In this document: one piece after another, positions 17,587 to 26,143 of the stretch
How positions within the stretch are numbered: position 1 is the first letter of the stretch
Layout of the letters: every line of letters starts with the position of its first letter
DNA from: Acinetobacter sp. Ac_5812
Lineage (GTDB): Bacteria; Pseudomonadota; Gammaproteobacteria; Pseudomonadales; Moraxellaceae
Assembly (NCBI RefSeq): GCF_013072695.1
Contig: NZ_LXUK01000012.1
Span: 546-64,545 of the forward strand
Direction of reading: 5' to 3'
Length of the DNA: 64,000 nucleotides
The notes under the pieces: model-generated
Database searches by the model: none
The model's input: only the letters and a program-made list of their open reading frames with translations
What the model was told of the DNA's origin: nothing
Program-made: the position numbers and the translations under genes

Positions 17587-18459
17587 ATGAAGCAACTTAT
17601 CCAACAAGTACAAGAAAATGTAATAAAGGCGAAAAACCTCTATCAGGAGTTTCGCCTTTATGATTTTGCTAGCTACTCGATTAATTACCTGACACCCAAA
17701 GATACCTTTGAAAAAGAAGAGCATCTTGCCTATGGATTGAAAGCAAGACAGCGTTTAGATCTGTATCGAACTAAAAAACCTAAAACGCAAAGACCGCTGA
17801 TTATATTTGTACATGGTGGTTCTTGGCAGCATGGTAACAAACGCGAGTATCTGTTTATTGGGGAAACGTTTGCCCGTGAAGGTTATGATGTTGCAGTGAT
17901 TAATTACCACCTTGCACCTGAACATATCTTCCCGACTTTTATTGATGATATTGCGCAAGCCATTCATTATTTAAATCAAAATCAGGCCAAGCTCAATATT
18001 TCGACAGATAACATCATTTTAATGGGGCATTCTGCGGGTGCGTTTAATGTGATGTCTGTGGTGTATTCTGCCTATTCACAAAATTTTAAATACAAAGAAA
18101 ATATTAGAGCAATTGTGGGGATGGCTGGGCCTTATCACTTTGATTATAAGGGTGATCCTTTAGCTGAACATGCTTTTGATCAGAAAGTATCGTATCAACA
18201 AGTGATGCCGTATTACTTTATTGAGCCGAATCAAATTAAGCATTATTTGCTGATGGCTGAACAAGATCAGTTGGTTGGCAAAGAAAATAGTTTTGATCTG
18301 GATAAAGCACTCAGAGAAAAAGGCAATCATAGTCATATCGCCGTGATTCCAAAGACAGGGCATATCACCATTGTTGCGACACTGGCAAGTTTAATGAGCC
18401 ATTATTTCAAAACCAAACGGACTATTCTGCACTTTTTGGATGAAGCCTTAGACCCTTAA
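17587..18459 (+). CDS. Alpha/beta hydrolase, carboxylesterase type
   Basis: 290 residues. Seen: the oxyanion motif FVHGGSW, the nucleophile elbow GHSAG, a DQLVG Asp region and a late His in KTGHITI, i.e. a full Ser-Asp-His triad in the style of the HSL/BD-FAE esterases. No signal peptide. It starts three bases after dolP, so it is likely in that operon. Substrate unknown. Confidence 0.82.
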   Translation: MKQLIQQVQENVIKAKNLYQEFRLYDFASYSINYLTPKDTFEKEEHLAYGLKARQRLDLYRTKKPKTQRPLIIFVHGGSWQHGNKREYLFIGETFAREGYDVAVINYHLAPEHIFPTFIDDIAQAIHYLNQNQAKLNISTDNIILMGHSAGAFNVMSVVYSAYSQNFKYKENIRAIVGMAGPYHFDYKGDPLAEHAFDQKVSYQQVMPYYFIEPNQIKHYLLMAEQDQLVGKENSFDLDKALREKGNHSHIAVIPKTGHITIVATLASLMSHYFKTKRTILHFLDEALDP

Positions 18460-18464
18460 TCAAT

Positions 18465-18492
18465 AAAAAAGCATCGTTTAAGATGCTTTTTT
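18465..18492. terminator. Bidirectional terminator between the hydrolase and nudC
   Basis: AAAAAAGCATC-GTTTA-GATGCTTTTTT. It overlaps the nudC stop codon and serves both converging genes. Confidence 0.88.
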
Positions 18493-19230
18493 ATTGTCGA
18501 TGATTTGCATGATCATGCTATGGGCAATACTGCCTTTAAATGGAATCTCTGGAAGTTGATCAAATTTAAAAAACGCCGCCTCACTGATTTCCTCGAGCTG
18601 TAACTGGATATCACCTGAATCATATTCAGCATGGAAAGCAATCATTAAATTACTCGGAAATGGCCAAGGTTGGCTCGACATATAACGAATATTTTTAAGT
18701 TTGAGTCCAACTTCTTCAAATGCTTCGCGTTGCACGGCTTCTTCCAATGTTTCACCCACCTCGACAAAACCAGCAATCAAACCATGCATATTACTTTTGT
18801 TATGCGCTGATTTGGCAAGCAGAATCTCATCATTCCCTTTGGTGATAATGGTAATGATACAAGGCTGTACACGGGGATATTGATGGTAAGCACAAGCAGG
18901 GCAAACCATGGCATATTCTTTAGGGTGAATTTCAGTCGCATGACCACAGTGGCTACAGAATTTGTGGTTGCGACGCCATTCAAGTAATTGAACTGCTCGA
19001 CTGGCTTGCAGGAAATCACTACTTGACCAAGACTGAATCAGTTCTCGAATCGGAACTAATTGATAACCTTCAGGAATAGATTCATTTTCAAGCAGATCAC
19101 GTGCGATGACGTGATCATTATGATGGATGGGGAGGTCACTTGCTAATTTCTCAACTTGGGGTAGTTGAAGGTTTTGGTCGACTAACAGTTTTTGGTGTTG
19201 AAAAATATAAGCAAGTGATAGTTGAGTCAT
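18478..19230 (-). CDS. nudC: NAD-capped RNA hydrolase / NADH pyrophosphatase NudC
   Basis: 250 residues. A zinc ribbon (FCSHCGHATE and VCPACAYHQYPR, four Cys), the Nudix box GFVEVGETLEEAVQREAFEE with VG following, and the NudC family array SQPWPFPSNLM. It hydrolyses NAD(H) and removes NAD caps from RNA. The start overlaps the stop of fimL (TAATG), so it is translationally coupled to it. Confidence 0.93.
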   Translation of the reverse strand: MTQLSLAYIFQHQKLLVDQNLQLPQVEKLASDLPIHHNDHVIARDLLENESIPEGYQLVPIRELIQSWSSSDFLQASRAVQLLEWRRNHKFCSHCGHATEIHPKEYAMVCPACAYHQYPRVQPCIITIITKGNDEILLAKSAHNKSNMHGLIAGFVEVGETLEEAVQREAFEEVGLKLKNIRYMSSQPWPFPSNLMIAFHAEYDSGDIQLQLEEISEAAFFKFDQLPEIPFKGSIAHSMIMQIIDNKKAS

Positions 19231-20876
19231 TATGCGGCTATGGTTTGTAATTGCTGACTGTTTGATAATGCCACATCAAACATAGATTGCAATACGGGTT
19301 GCTTGTTCTTTAAGTTCTCAACCAGTAAATCTAGGCCTGCGACAACGTTTAAGATGCAATTAATTTGTTCGGCATCGAGCGGTTGATCTTGCGCTAAACG
19401 ATATTGGGCAAAGTGCGTTGCACCCAATAAAGCGGTTTGTTGAGCTGAACTACCTAAGAACAGAGCAGCGCCTGAAAGTTCCTTCAGATACACAGGTAAC
19501 GCTTCTAAGCTATGTGCTGTAGGATCTTGAACATAGAGACTTAAAGTTTGCGTTAACGTATCAATCAGGGTTTTGGTTTCAGTCAATAACGCTTTATGTG
19601 CTTCATCTAAACGATCAAGCGAGATTTGCATGTTATTAACACGTAACTGTAAACGACTAGACGTGTAATTACGTTCTAAAATCCCAATCGAATTCATTGA
19701 AGCCAAAATACTATTCATTAACTGTTGTACCGAAGTCGCATCCGTTAACGTGTTTGGCTGGCTCAATTTTTCTGCTTGTTGGGTGAGTTCTCGCGCTGCT
19801 TCATTGAGATTCAGTACTTTGAAAACATTCGAAAGCTGATGTAGTTTTTGTTGCAGTTCTTGGGTTTTTTCAGCTGACATATTTTGATGGTTGTACTCAA
19901 TCTCATTTCGGATTTGAGCCATCTCATCTGTCATTAACTGGCTAATCGTGTGCACAGTTTCGTAGTCAGGGCCATATAAATGACGGCTTAGTACTTGTAG
20001 TTGCGTATCGCTGAGTAACTCATCACCAATATTAAGCTGATCACGAATATGCTGTGACACATCATCTTCTTGGCTAATACAAATACACAAGATGTCTGCG
20101 AGATCTGCAATGGTGTTTTTAAAGCTGGCCGATTGAGCGAGGAATTTACCGATATTGGTTTCAATTTGAATCAACGTACGTAAGCGTGCTTCAGTAATTG
20201 AAAGCTCATCAATATGGCTTAAACCTACATTGACCAACTGCCAGTATTGTTGACTTGGTTGACCTGTCGCTAAACCTGCAAGATAAACGCCGACCAATTT
20301 GATCCCTTGTAGATCAAGTGGAGTTTCTGATTGCTTAATGAGCTTGTTTAAACACAATTTATAAAGCTGATGGATATATTGTGATTGTTCCAAGCTTGGT
20401 GCTTGCGGCAAATTAAAACTCGGGGTAATGAACTCAAGCAATGGTTGTACCGTTTGACCTTCTTTGGTCAGTGGTTTGCCCAAGGCTTTTTCTAAACGGT
20501 TCAGTGTATCGAGTAGGAATTGAGGAACTTTGACTTCACGTAAACAAATGAATTCGATATAACGCTTCAGCATGGTGGTGCCTTCACTGAGCGCAATCAC
20601 ATCATTGGTTTGAATTTGCTGCGGTTGCGCCATGATTTTGCGCATCAGCTCTGCAGAGTATTGCGTAATTTGTGATAAATGCGGCATATCAATTAACGCG
20701 AGAACTTGCGTACATTGTTCAAACTGGTTCAGCGCATCATCAATCCCGAAAGGTAGTGCTTGTTCTTCGGCAAGGGTATTGACTGCTGTTTCAACCAATT
20801 TAATCGAATTGTCGATTTCGTTTTTTATTATTAATAATGCCGTTGGGTCGAAATGAATCGAGGTTTGGTAAGACAT
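19230..20876 (-). CDS. fimL: FimL-like protein (ChpA N-terminal homologue)
   Basis: 548 residues, nearly all helical, without signal peptide or kinase domain. Length and segments such as LLEFITPSFNLPQAPSLEQ and GVYLAGLATGQPSQQYWQL resemble Pseudomonas FimL, which looks like the N-terminal part of the chemotaxis kinase ChpA/PilL but lacks phosphorylatable His. FimL links the Chp system and FimV to cAMP production and type IV pilus twitching. No pilus gene adjoins it here. Identification rests on length and family resemblance. Confidence 0.68.
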   Translation of the reverse strand: MSYQTSIHFDPTALLIIKNEIDNSIKLVETAVNTLAEEQALPFGIDDALNQFEQCTQVLALIDMPHLSQITQYSAELMRKIMAQPQQIQTNDVIALSEGTTMLKRYIEFICLREVKVPQFLLDTLNRLEKALGKPLTKEGQTVQPLLEFITPSFNLPQAPSLEQSQYIHQLYKLCLNKLIKQSETPLDLQGIKLVGVYLAGLATGQPSQQYWQLVNVGLSHIDELSITEARLRTLIQIETNIGKFLAQSASFKNTIADLADILCICISQEDDVSQHIRDQLNIGDELLSDTQLQVLSRHLYGPDYETVHTISQLMTDEMAQIRNEIEYNHQNMSAEKTQELQQKLHQLSNVFKVLNLNEAARELTQQAEKLSQPNTLTDATSVQQLMNSILASMNSIGILERNYTSSRLQLRVNNMQISLDRLDEAHKALLTETKTLIDTLTQTLSLYVQDPTAHSLEALPVYLKELSGAALFLGSSAQQTALLGATHFAQYRLAQDQPLDAEQINCILNVVAGLDLLVENLKNKQPVLQSMFDVALSNSQQLQTIAA

Positions 20877-21003
20877 ATGACCTACACCTTTCCTAAGTTG
20901 TTATATCCATGGACCTCCTTTTTTAGGAGGCCTAAATCTTTAAAGGTTAATATAACTTAACTTTAGAGCCTTGAAATACAAAAAATTACATTGACTGGAA
21001 AAT

Positions 21004-22362
21004 TTATTTTGCGAAAAGGCAAGGCTCTCCATGTTTTTGTTCAAATTGTTTGACCCAGGTCTCATGTTCATTGAGTTCATGTTCAGAAGGTTGAATCACA
21101 GGTAAGTCAACTTGGACACGTTGGCGAGTCGATTTATTTTGATTTTGTTCTGTTTGGGAAAGGGCGTCCATATCAAATGAAACTTGCCCACCCGTCATGG
21201 CAAGGTAAACATCGGCTAAGATTTCAGCATCGAGTAAGGCACCGTGGAAAGTACGATCTCGTGCTGGAATTTCATAACGGCGTACCAAAGCATCCAATGA
21301 GTTCTTTTGACCAGGGTGCTTATTCTTGGCCATTGCCAAGGTATCAGTCACCTCACAAACCTCAGACAATAAAGGTAAGCCAGCACGTTTGAACTCCATA
21401 TCCAAGAAGTTCATATCGAAGGTCGCGTTATGCGCGATAATTTCAGCGCCTTTTAAGAAGGCAAAAAGTGTATCGGAAATTTCAGCATATTTCGGTTTGT
21501 CTTTTAAAAAGTCATCGCTGATACCATGCACATTTTCAGAGTCACCAACGGGTTTTTCTGGATTGATATAGATATGAATTGAACTACCCGTAAGTTTGCG
21601 GTTGATCATTTCAATTGCACCGACTTCAATAATACGGTCGCCATCTTGATAGTAAAAACCTGTGGTTTCCGTATCGAGAATGAGCTGGCGAGGGCCTTGA
21701 AGATGTACTTTAGCTTCTGTAATGACAATATTTGGATGCTGATTTAATGGAGCAGCTTCAACTACCACGTCATCTGATACTGTATTTTCACCCATATTAT
21801 CCAAGACTTCTTCATGTTCTGATTCTTCGATCATTTCATCGCTATCCATATCAATATCTAATCCGAAAGGGTCATTTAAGAGCCAATCGGATTCAGGCTT
21901 TTTTGTATCAGCGTTAGCCTGCGTTGGCGATTTTAGTTGTTGAGCGATTTGTTCTGCACCTAAATTTGCCAATTGGTCTGCCATTTCATTGCCAGCATGT
22001 CCAGCATGACCTTTGATCCAGTTCCATTCGATTTCTCGGTTGGCACAGACTGCATCCAGTTTCTGCCATAAATCAGGATTTTTAACATCTTTCCAGTTTT
22101 TCTTTTTCCAGCCATGAATCCATTCAGTAATGCCTTGTTTTACATAATTGGAGTCTGTCCAAATAATTAAATGGGCATCGGTAGGGCAAAAAGAAACGCC
22201 TTCGATCGCAGCTTGAAGCTCCATACGGTTATTGGTTGTTTCAGGTTCACCACCAAACAGCTTGTGTTCACCTTGTTCGGTAATGACATACGCGCCCCAA
22301 CCCCCAAGACCTGGGTTACCCTTGCATGCGCCATCAACGTAAAGTGTGATTGTTTGTGACAT
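21004..22362 (-). CDS. RNase HI fused to DNA polymerase III epsilon subunit
   Basis: A single 452-residue frame. Residues 1-140 are RNase HI (YVDGACKGNPG Asp10, RMEL Glu48, WTDSN Asp70, GHAGNEMAD Asp129). An acidic linker (~143-222) joins a DnaQ exonuclease (LDTETTG Asp230/Glu232, HNATFDMNFL, HGALLDAEILAD) with a C-terminal tail ending in an EQKHGEPCLF segment. RNase HI removes RNA from RNA-DNA hybrids; epsilon is the 3'-5' proofreader of Pol III. In E. coli the two are separate divergent neighbours, rnhA and dnaQ. The ATG at 22362 is chosen because the family begins there; an upstream start would add 24 unrelated residues. Confidence 0.92.
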   Translation of the reverse strand: MSQTITLYVDGACKGNPGLGGWGAYVITEQGEHKLFGGEPETTNNRMELQAAIEGVSFCPTDAHLIIWTDSNYVKQGITEWIHGWKKKNWKDVKNPDLWQKLDAVCANREIEWNWIKGHAGHAGNEMADQLANLGAEQIAQQLKSPTQANADTKKPESDWLLNDPFGLDIDMDSDEMIEESEHEEVLDNMGENTVSDDVVVEAAPLNQHPNIVITEAKVHLQGPRQLILDTETTGFYYQDGDRIIEVGAIEMINRKLTGSSIHIYINPEKPVGDSENVHGISDDFLKDKPKYAEISDTLFAFLKGAEIIAHNATFDMNFLDMEFKRAGLPLLSEVCEVTDTLAMAKNKHPGQKNSLDALVRRYEIPARDRTFHGALLDAEILADVYLAMTGGQVSFDMDALSQTEQNQNKSTRQRVQVDLPVIQPSEHELNEHETWVKQFEQKHGEPCLFAK

Positions 22363-22648
22363 ATTTGAACCTGAACAATAAGCAGAATAAGAAGATGAAT
22401 ATTTTAATCGCACAAAAGGCTGGTCAAGATTCAAGTGTTACTTAAGCATATAACAAAAGAATAAGACTTTTACGTGAGCTAAAATAAGCAGGGAATTTTA
22501 GCATCCCCATAACAATAACAGCTATTGTAAAGCTAAATTTGGCGTCTGAACGTTACAAAACTCATCTTTTTTAATTTCTTGTAACATTTCCATGCAAATC
22601 ACGTTAAATTATTGCCTTGTCTAAGTGACATGCTTTACTACAATGGCT

Positions 22649-22843
22649 AAGTCTGTTGACGTTTCACAGATGACAGAAGAGTTTTGCCTTGTGCTGTGAT
22701 CAAAGCAGTGCTTTGATTATGGCTAAAACTTCCCCAAGCTTGGTTATGAAACTTGATAAGGGGAGGCCACTGGCTTAGCTCTATGCCTTGTTTCAGTGGT
22801 TTTAGCCTATAACGCAATGCATGTTGAAATATCAATAGACCCT
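22649..22843. repeat. Interspersed inverted-repeat element, copy B (shortened)
   Basis: 195 bases. Left end AAGTCTGTTGACGTTTCA resembles copy C, right end TGAAATATCAATAGACCCT resembles copy A, so the two arms no longer match well. The inner pair (ATTATGGCTAAAAC and GGTTTTAGCCTATAAC) is kept, but the left inner part found in copies A and C is missing. It lies 39 bases before mltD within the 520-base gap between rnhA-dnaQ and mltD; nothing else is recognised in that gap. Confidence 0.7.
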
Positions 22844-22882
22844 ATTAAGAAATAAACTAGCGTGAGTTGACTGGAAGTTTTT

Positions 22883-25800
22883 ATGTATAAATCGAGCACA
22901 TTGGTGTCGCAAACATCTGCAACATCATTATTCAAAATTACTGTACTCACTTCTGCTCTCGTTGCGTTGGGAATCACCACAGGTTGTTCTTCAACACCTC
23001 AATCAAGTAAAACCTCGTCTTCAAAGCAAGCTGGTTCAGGTTATTTAGATGCAAGTAGTTTAGATTCACTTGAAGACTTATTGTCTGCAACCGACATGCG
23101 TGCTGTGGAAGGCGACCGTTTATTGGTACTGAAACATGGTGATGTGTGGAAACGAATGACGGTTGGATTCAAGATGGACTTGAACCATTGGGATTCACGA
23201 ATTGAAGCACAACGTAGCTGGTTTATTTCTCGTCAACCGTATTTAGATCGTTTAAGCGCGCGTGCCAGCCGCTATTTATATCACACCGTAAAAGAAGCTG
23301 AACGTCGTGGTATGCCAACAGAATTGGCTCTTCTTCCGATTATTGAAAGTTCGTATGACCCAGCAGCAACCAGTAGTGCAGCAGCGGCAGGCTTATGGCA
23401 GTTCATCCCAAGTACAGGGCGTATTTATGGTTTGCAACAGACCAGCCTCTATGATGGACGTCGAGATGTGGTCGAATCGACACGTGCCGCGTATGAATTC
23501 TTTGGTAGCTTATACAACCAGTTTGGTTCATGGGAACTGGCATTAGCTGCATATAATGCGGGACCGGGTCGTATTCAACAGGCGATTAACCGTAACCGTG
23601 CCGCAGGTTTACCAACCGATTATTGGTCATTAAAACTTCCACAAGAAACCATGAACTATGTTCCACGGTTCTTGGCTGTGGCGCAAATTATTAAAAACCC
23701 AGGTGCATATGGTGTGAGCTTACCGCCAATTGCAAACCGTCCTCACTTCCGTGAAGTGAGTTTGGCTGGTCCAATGGATCTCAACCAGATTGCATCGATT
23801 ACGGGTTTAAGTCGAGCTGAACTTTATGCACTGAACCCTGCTTATCGTGGTGAAAGTGTTGATCCAATGAGTCCAATGCGGATTTTAATCCCAGCAGACT
23901 TAAGTCCTTCGATTGATACAAAATTACGTTCTGGTAAAGCCAGTTCTGGTGGATTCTGGGCAAGCAATAAAACCCCACCGCCAATGAATACCAATCCATT
24001 GAGCAGCTCAACGACGATTCGTACAACGACCAATAGTGGGCAAAGTATTACTGCATCGACAGTAACACCACCGAATATAACGGCGAGCAATTCGTCTCGT
24101 CCAACGACATCAATTTCGAATACCAGTAAAGTCAGCACACCTAGAGGCTCGAATGCTCTAGCTTCATTTGCCGCAGCGGCAGATGTGCCGAGTGCACCGC
24201 GTATTCCTGTTGCGATCACACCAGCAACCAATGTGAAACCTGTGGTGACCGAACCACCAATTTCTTTGAAAGAGCGTGAACAAATTAGCGCTGCAATTAA
24301 AGAAGAAGGCAAGAAAGAAACAGTGGCTCAAGTGTTAGAGCCACAAGCAACACAAGCTGAACGAGATCAGGTTGTGGCTGAAATCAAAGCAATTGCACCG
24401 AAGGGTACAGAAATTGTTGATCCATTTGACGGCAAGATCAAATTAACGGCGATTCAGACCAGCCAGTCGGTTGCAGATGAGAAAGGCCAAGAAGTCAGTA
24501 AGGGTTTTGCTTATCCAAAGAACTTAGTTGAAGACAGTGCAACTGCCAATAGTGAAGATGCCAAACGCAACCAAGGTAAGCCATATATCAAAACCGATAC
24601 CGATGTGGTCGTGGTTGCACCGAAAGGCAAGCGCAGCACTTATGTGGTACAGCCTGGTGATACTTTAGCGATTATTGCGCAAAAAAATGGTGTGAACTGG
24701 CGTGATATCGCACAGTGGAACCAGATTGATCCAAACGGCACCTTATTTGTTGGCGCAAGCTTATATTTATATGATGCCAAACCTGAAGCGCCTAAAGCTG
24801 CTGAAAAACCAGAGAGTTATGTGGTGCAGTCAGGGGACAGTTTAACTAACTTAGCTTCACGCTTTGATTTAAGCCTGAAACAGTTGGCGGATTATAATAA
24901 TTTGTCTGTGACAGATGGTTTATTTGTTGGGCAAAAATTAACCTTGATTGAGCCAAAGAATAACACTCGCACAACTCAGCAGCCAGTGCGTGTGACTGAC
25001 AGTAAGGCAACAACGACTCAAAAAGTTGCAACCAAATCGTATACTGTTAAGCGTGGTGAATATTTAAAACTGATTGCGGATCGTTATGCGTTGTCAAATC
25101 AGGAGCTGGCTGACTTAACCTCTGGTTTAACTGCGAGCAGTAGCTTATTCGTTGGACAAAAAATCAATGTGCCATTGCATGAAGTTTCTTCAACTCAGGA
25201 CACAGCTGAGCCAACCAAAAACAGTGTTAAATACGAAAATGTAAACGCATCGACCAGCTATAAAACCGAAAGTTATACCGTACAGCGCGGTGATACCTTG
25301 TCGAGTATTGCAACCAAGTCAAAGATTAGCTTGAGTGAATTGGCTGAATTGAATAACTTGAAGTCAAACAGCGGCGTGCGTTTAGGTCAGAGCTTAAAGA
25401 TTCCAGCAGGTTCGACTGTACCTGACAGTTATGTGGTGCAGTCGGGGGATAGCTTGAATGCGATTGCATCTAAGTACAATCTTCAACTCAGCTATGTTGC
25501 CGATCTAAATGGTTTGGAACGTACATCGGGTGTCCGTGTTGGGCAACGTTTGAAGCTGACGGGTGATGCACCTGCAAAAACCACTACAAGCACCACGAGT
25601 AAATCGAGAGAAGAAACTACGCCAGATATTTATACCGTTAAGTCTGGAGATACCTTAGGCAATATCGCCAGCCGTCATAATCTGCAGCTCGACTATGTTG
25701 CAGGTTTAAATGGTTTAACACGGGGCAGTAGTGTTCGTATTGGTCAAAGGCTCAAATTGACAGGTGATTTACCGAAGGCTGAAACCTCAAAAGTGGAGAA

Positions 25801-26137
25801 TAGTAAAACAACACCAAAAACATCAGTACCAAGCCGTAATACTGAAAGATATAGTGTCAAAGCAGGTGAGTCTTTGAACAGTATTGCTAATCGTTTTGGA
25901 ATGTCTGGACGTGAACTGGCTGAGTTAAATGATCTAAAAGCCAATGCAAGCCTGCAACGTGGTCAAAGTATTTCAGTCCCTAAAACAGTGAGTGAATACA
26001 AAGTAAAACGTGGTGATACGCTGATTGGTTTGGCAAGTCGCTATGGTTTAGATACAGGTGCGCTGGCAGAAATGAATGATTTAACCCCAAGTACCCAGTT
26101 ACGCATTGGTGACGTGATTAAAGTGCCTAACCTGTAA
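22883..26137 (+). CDS. mltD: MltD-like membrane-bound lytic murein transglycosylase with eight LysM repeats
   Basis: 1084 residues against about 450 in E. coli MltD. A lipoprotein signal (LGITTGC) is followed by an SLT domain (LLPIIESSYDPAATSSAAAA, catalytic Glu near residue 152, then GLWQFIPSTG and ELALAAYNAGPGRI), a Ser/Thr/Pro-rich spacer, and eight LysM modules from about residue 584 to the end (for example TYVVQPGDTLAIIAQ, SYTVQRGDTLSSIA, EYKVKRGDTLIGLA). It cleaves glycan strands non-hydrolytically. Extra LysMs should increase peptidoglycan binding. The next gene starts six bases after its stop. Confidence 0.9.
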   Translation: MYKSSTLVSQTSATSLFKITVLTSALVALGITTGCSSTPQSSKTSSSKQAGSGYLDASSLDSLEDLLSATDMRAVEGDRLLVLKHGDVWKRMTVGFKMDLNHWDSRIEAQRSWFISRQPYLDRLSARASRYLYHTVKEAERRGMPTELALLPIIESSYDPAATSSAAAAGLWQFIPSTGRIYGLQQTSLYDGRRDVVESTRAAYEFFGSLYNQFGSWELALAAYNAGPGRIQQAINRNRAAGLPTDYWSLKLPQETMNYVPRFLAVAQIIKNPGAYGVSLPPIANRPHFREVSLAGPMDLNQIASITGLSRAELYALNPAYRGESVDPMSPMRILIPADLSPSIDTKLRSGKASSGGFWASNKTPPPMNTNPLSSSTTIRTTTNSGQSITASTVTPPNITASNSSRPTTSISNTSKVSTPRGSNALASFAAAADVPSAPRIPVAITPATNVKPVVTEPPISLKEREQISAAIKEEGKKETVAQVLEPQATQAERDQVVAEIKAIAPKGTEIVDPFDGKIKLTAIQTSQSVADEKGQEVSKGFAYPKNLVEDSATANSEDAKRNQGKPYIKTDTDVVVVAPKGKRSTYVVQPGDTLAIIAQKNGVNWRDIAQWNQIDPNGTLFVGASLYLYDAKPEAPKAAEKPESYVVQSGDSLTNLASRFDLSLKQLADYNNLSVTDGLFVGQKLTLIEPKNNTRTTQQPVRVTDSKATTTQKVATKSYTVKRGEYLKLIADRYALSNQELADLTSGLTASSSLFVGQKINVPLHEVSSTQDTAEPTKNSVKYENVNASTSYKTESYTVQRGDTLSSIATKSKISLSELAELNNLKSNSGVRLGQSLKIPAGSTVPDSYVVQSGDSLNAIASKYNLQLSYVADLNGLERTSGVRVGQRLKLTGDAPAKTTTSTTSKSREETTPDIYTVKSGDTLGNIASRHNLQLDYVAGLNGLTRGSSVRIGQRLKLTGDLPKAETSKVENSKTTPKTSVPSRNTERYSVKAGESLNSIANRFGMSGRELAELNDLKANASLQRGQSISVPKTVSEYKVKRGDTLIGLASRYGLDTGALAEMNDLTPSTQLRIGDVIKVPNL

Positions 26138-26143
26138 TTGTAA

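Noticed and set aside
22647..22835. Minus-strand ORF of 62 codons before mltD
   Set aside because: It coincides with the inverted-repeat element copy B and is a by-product of it.
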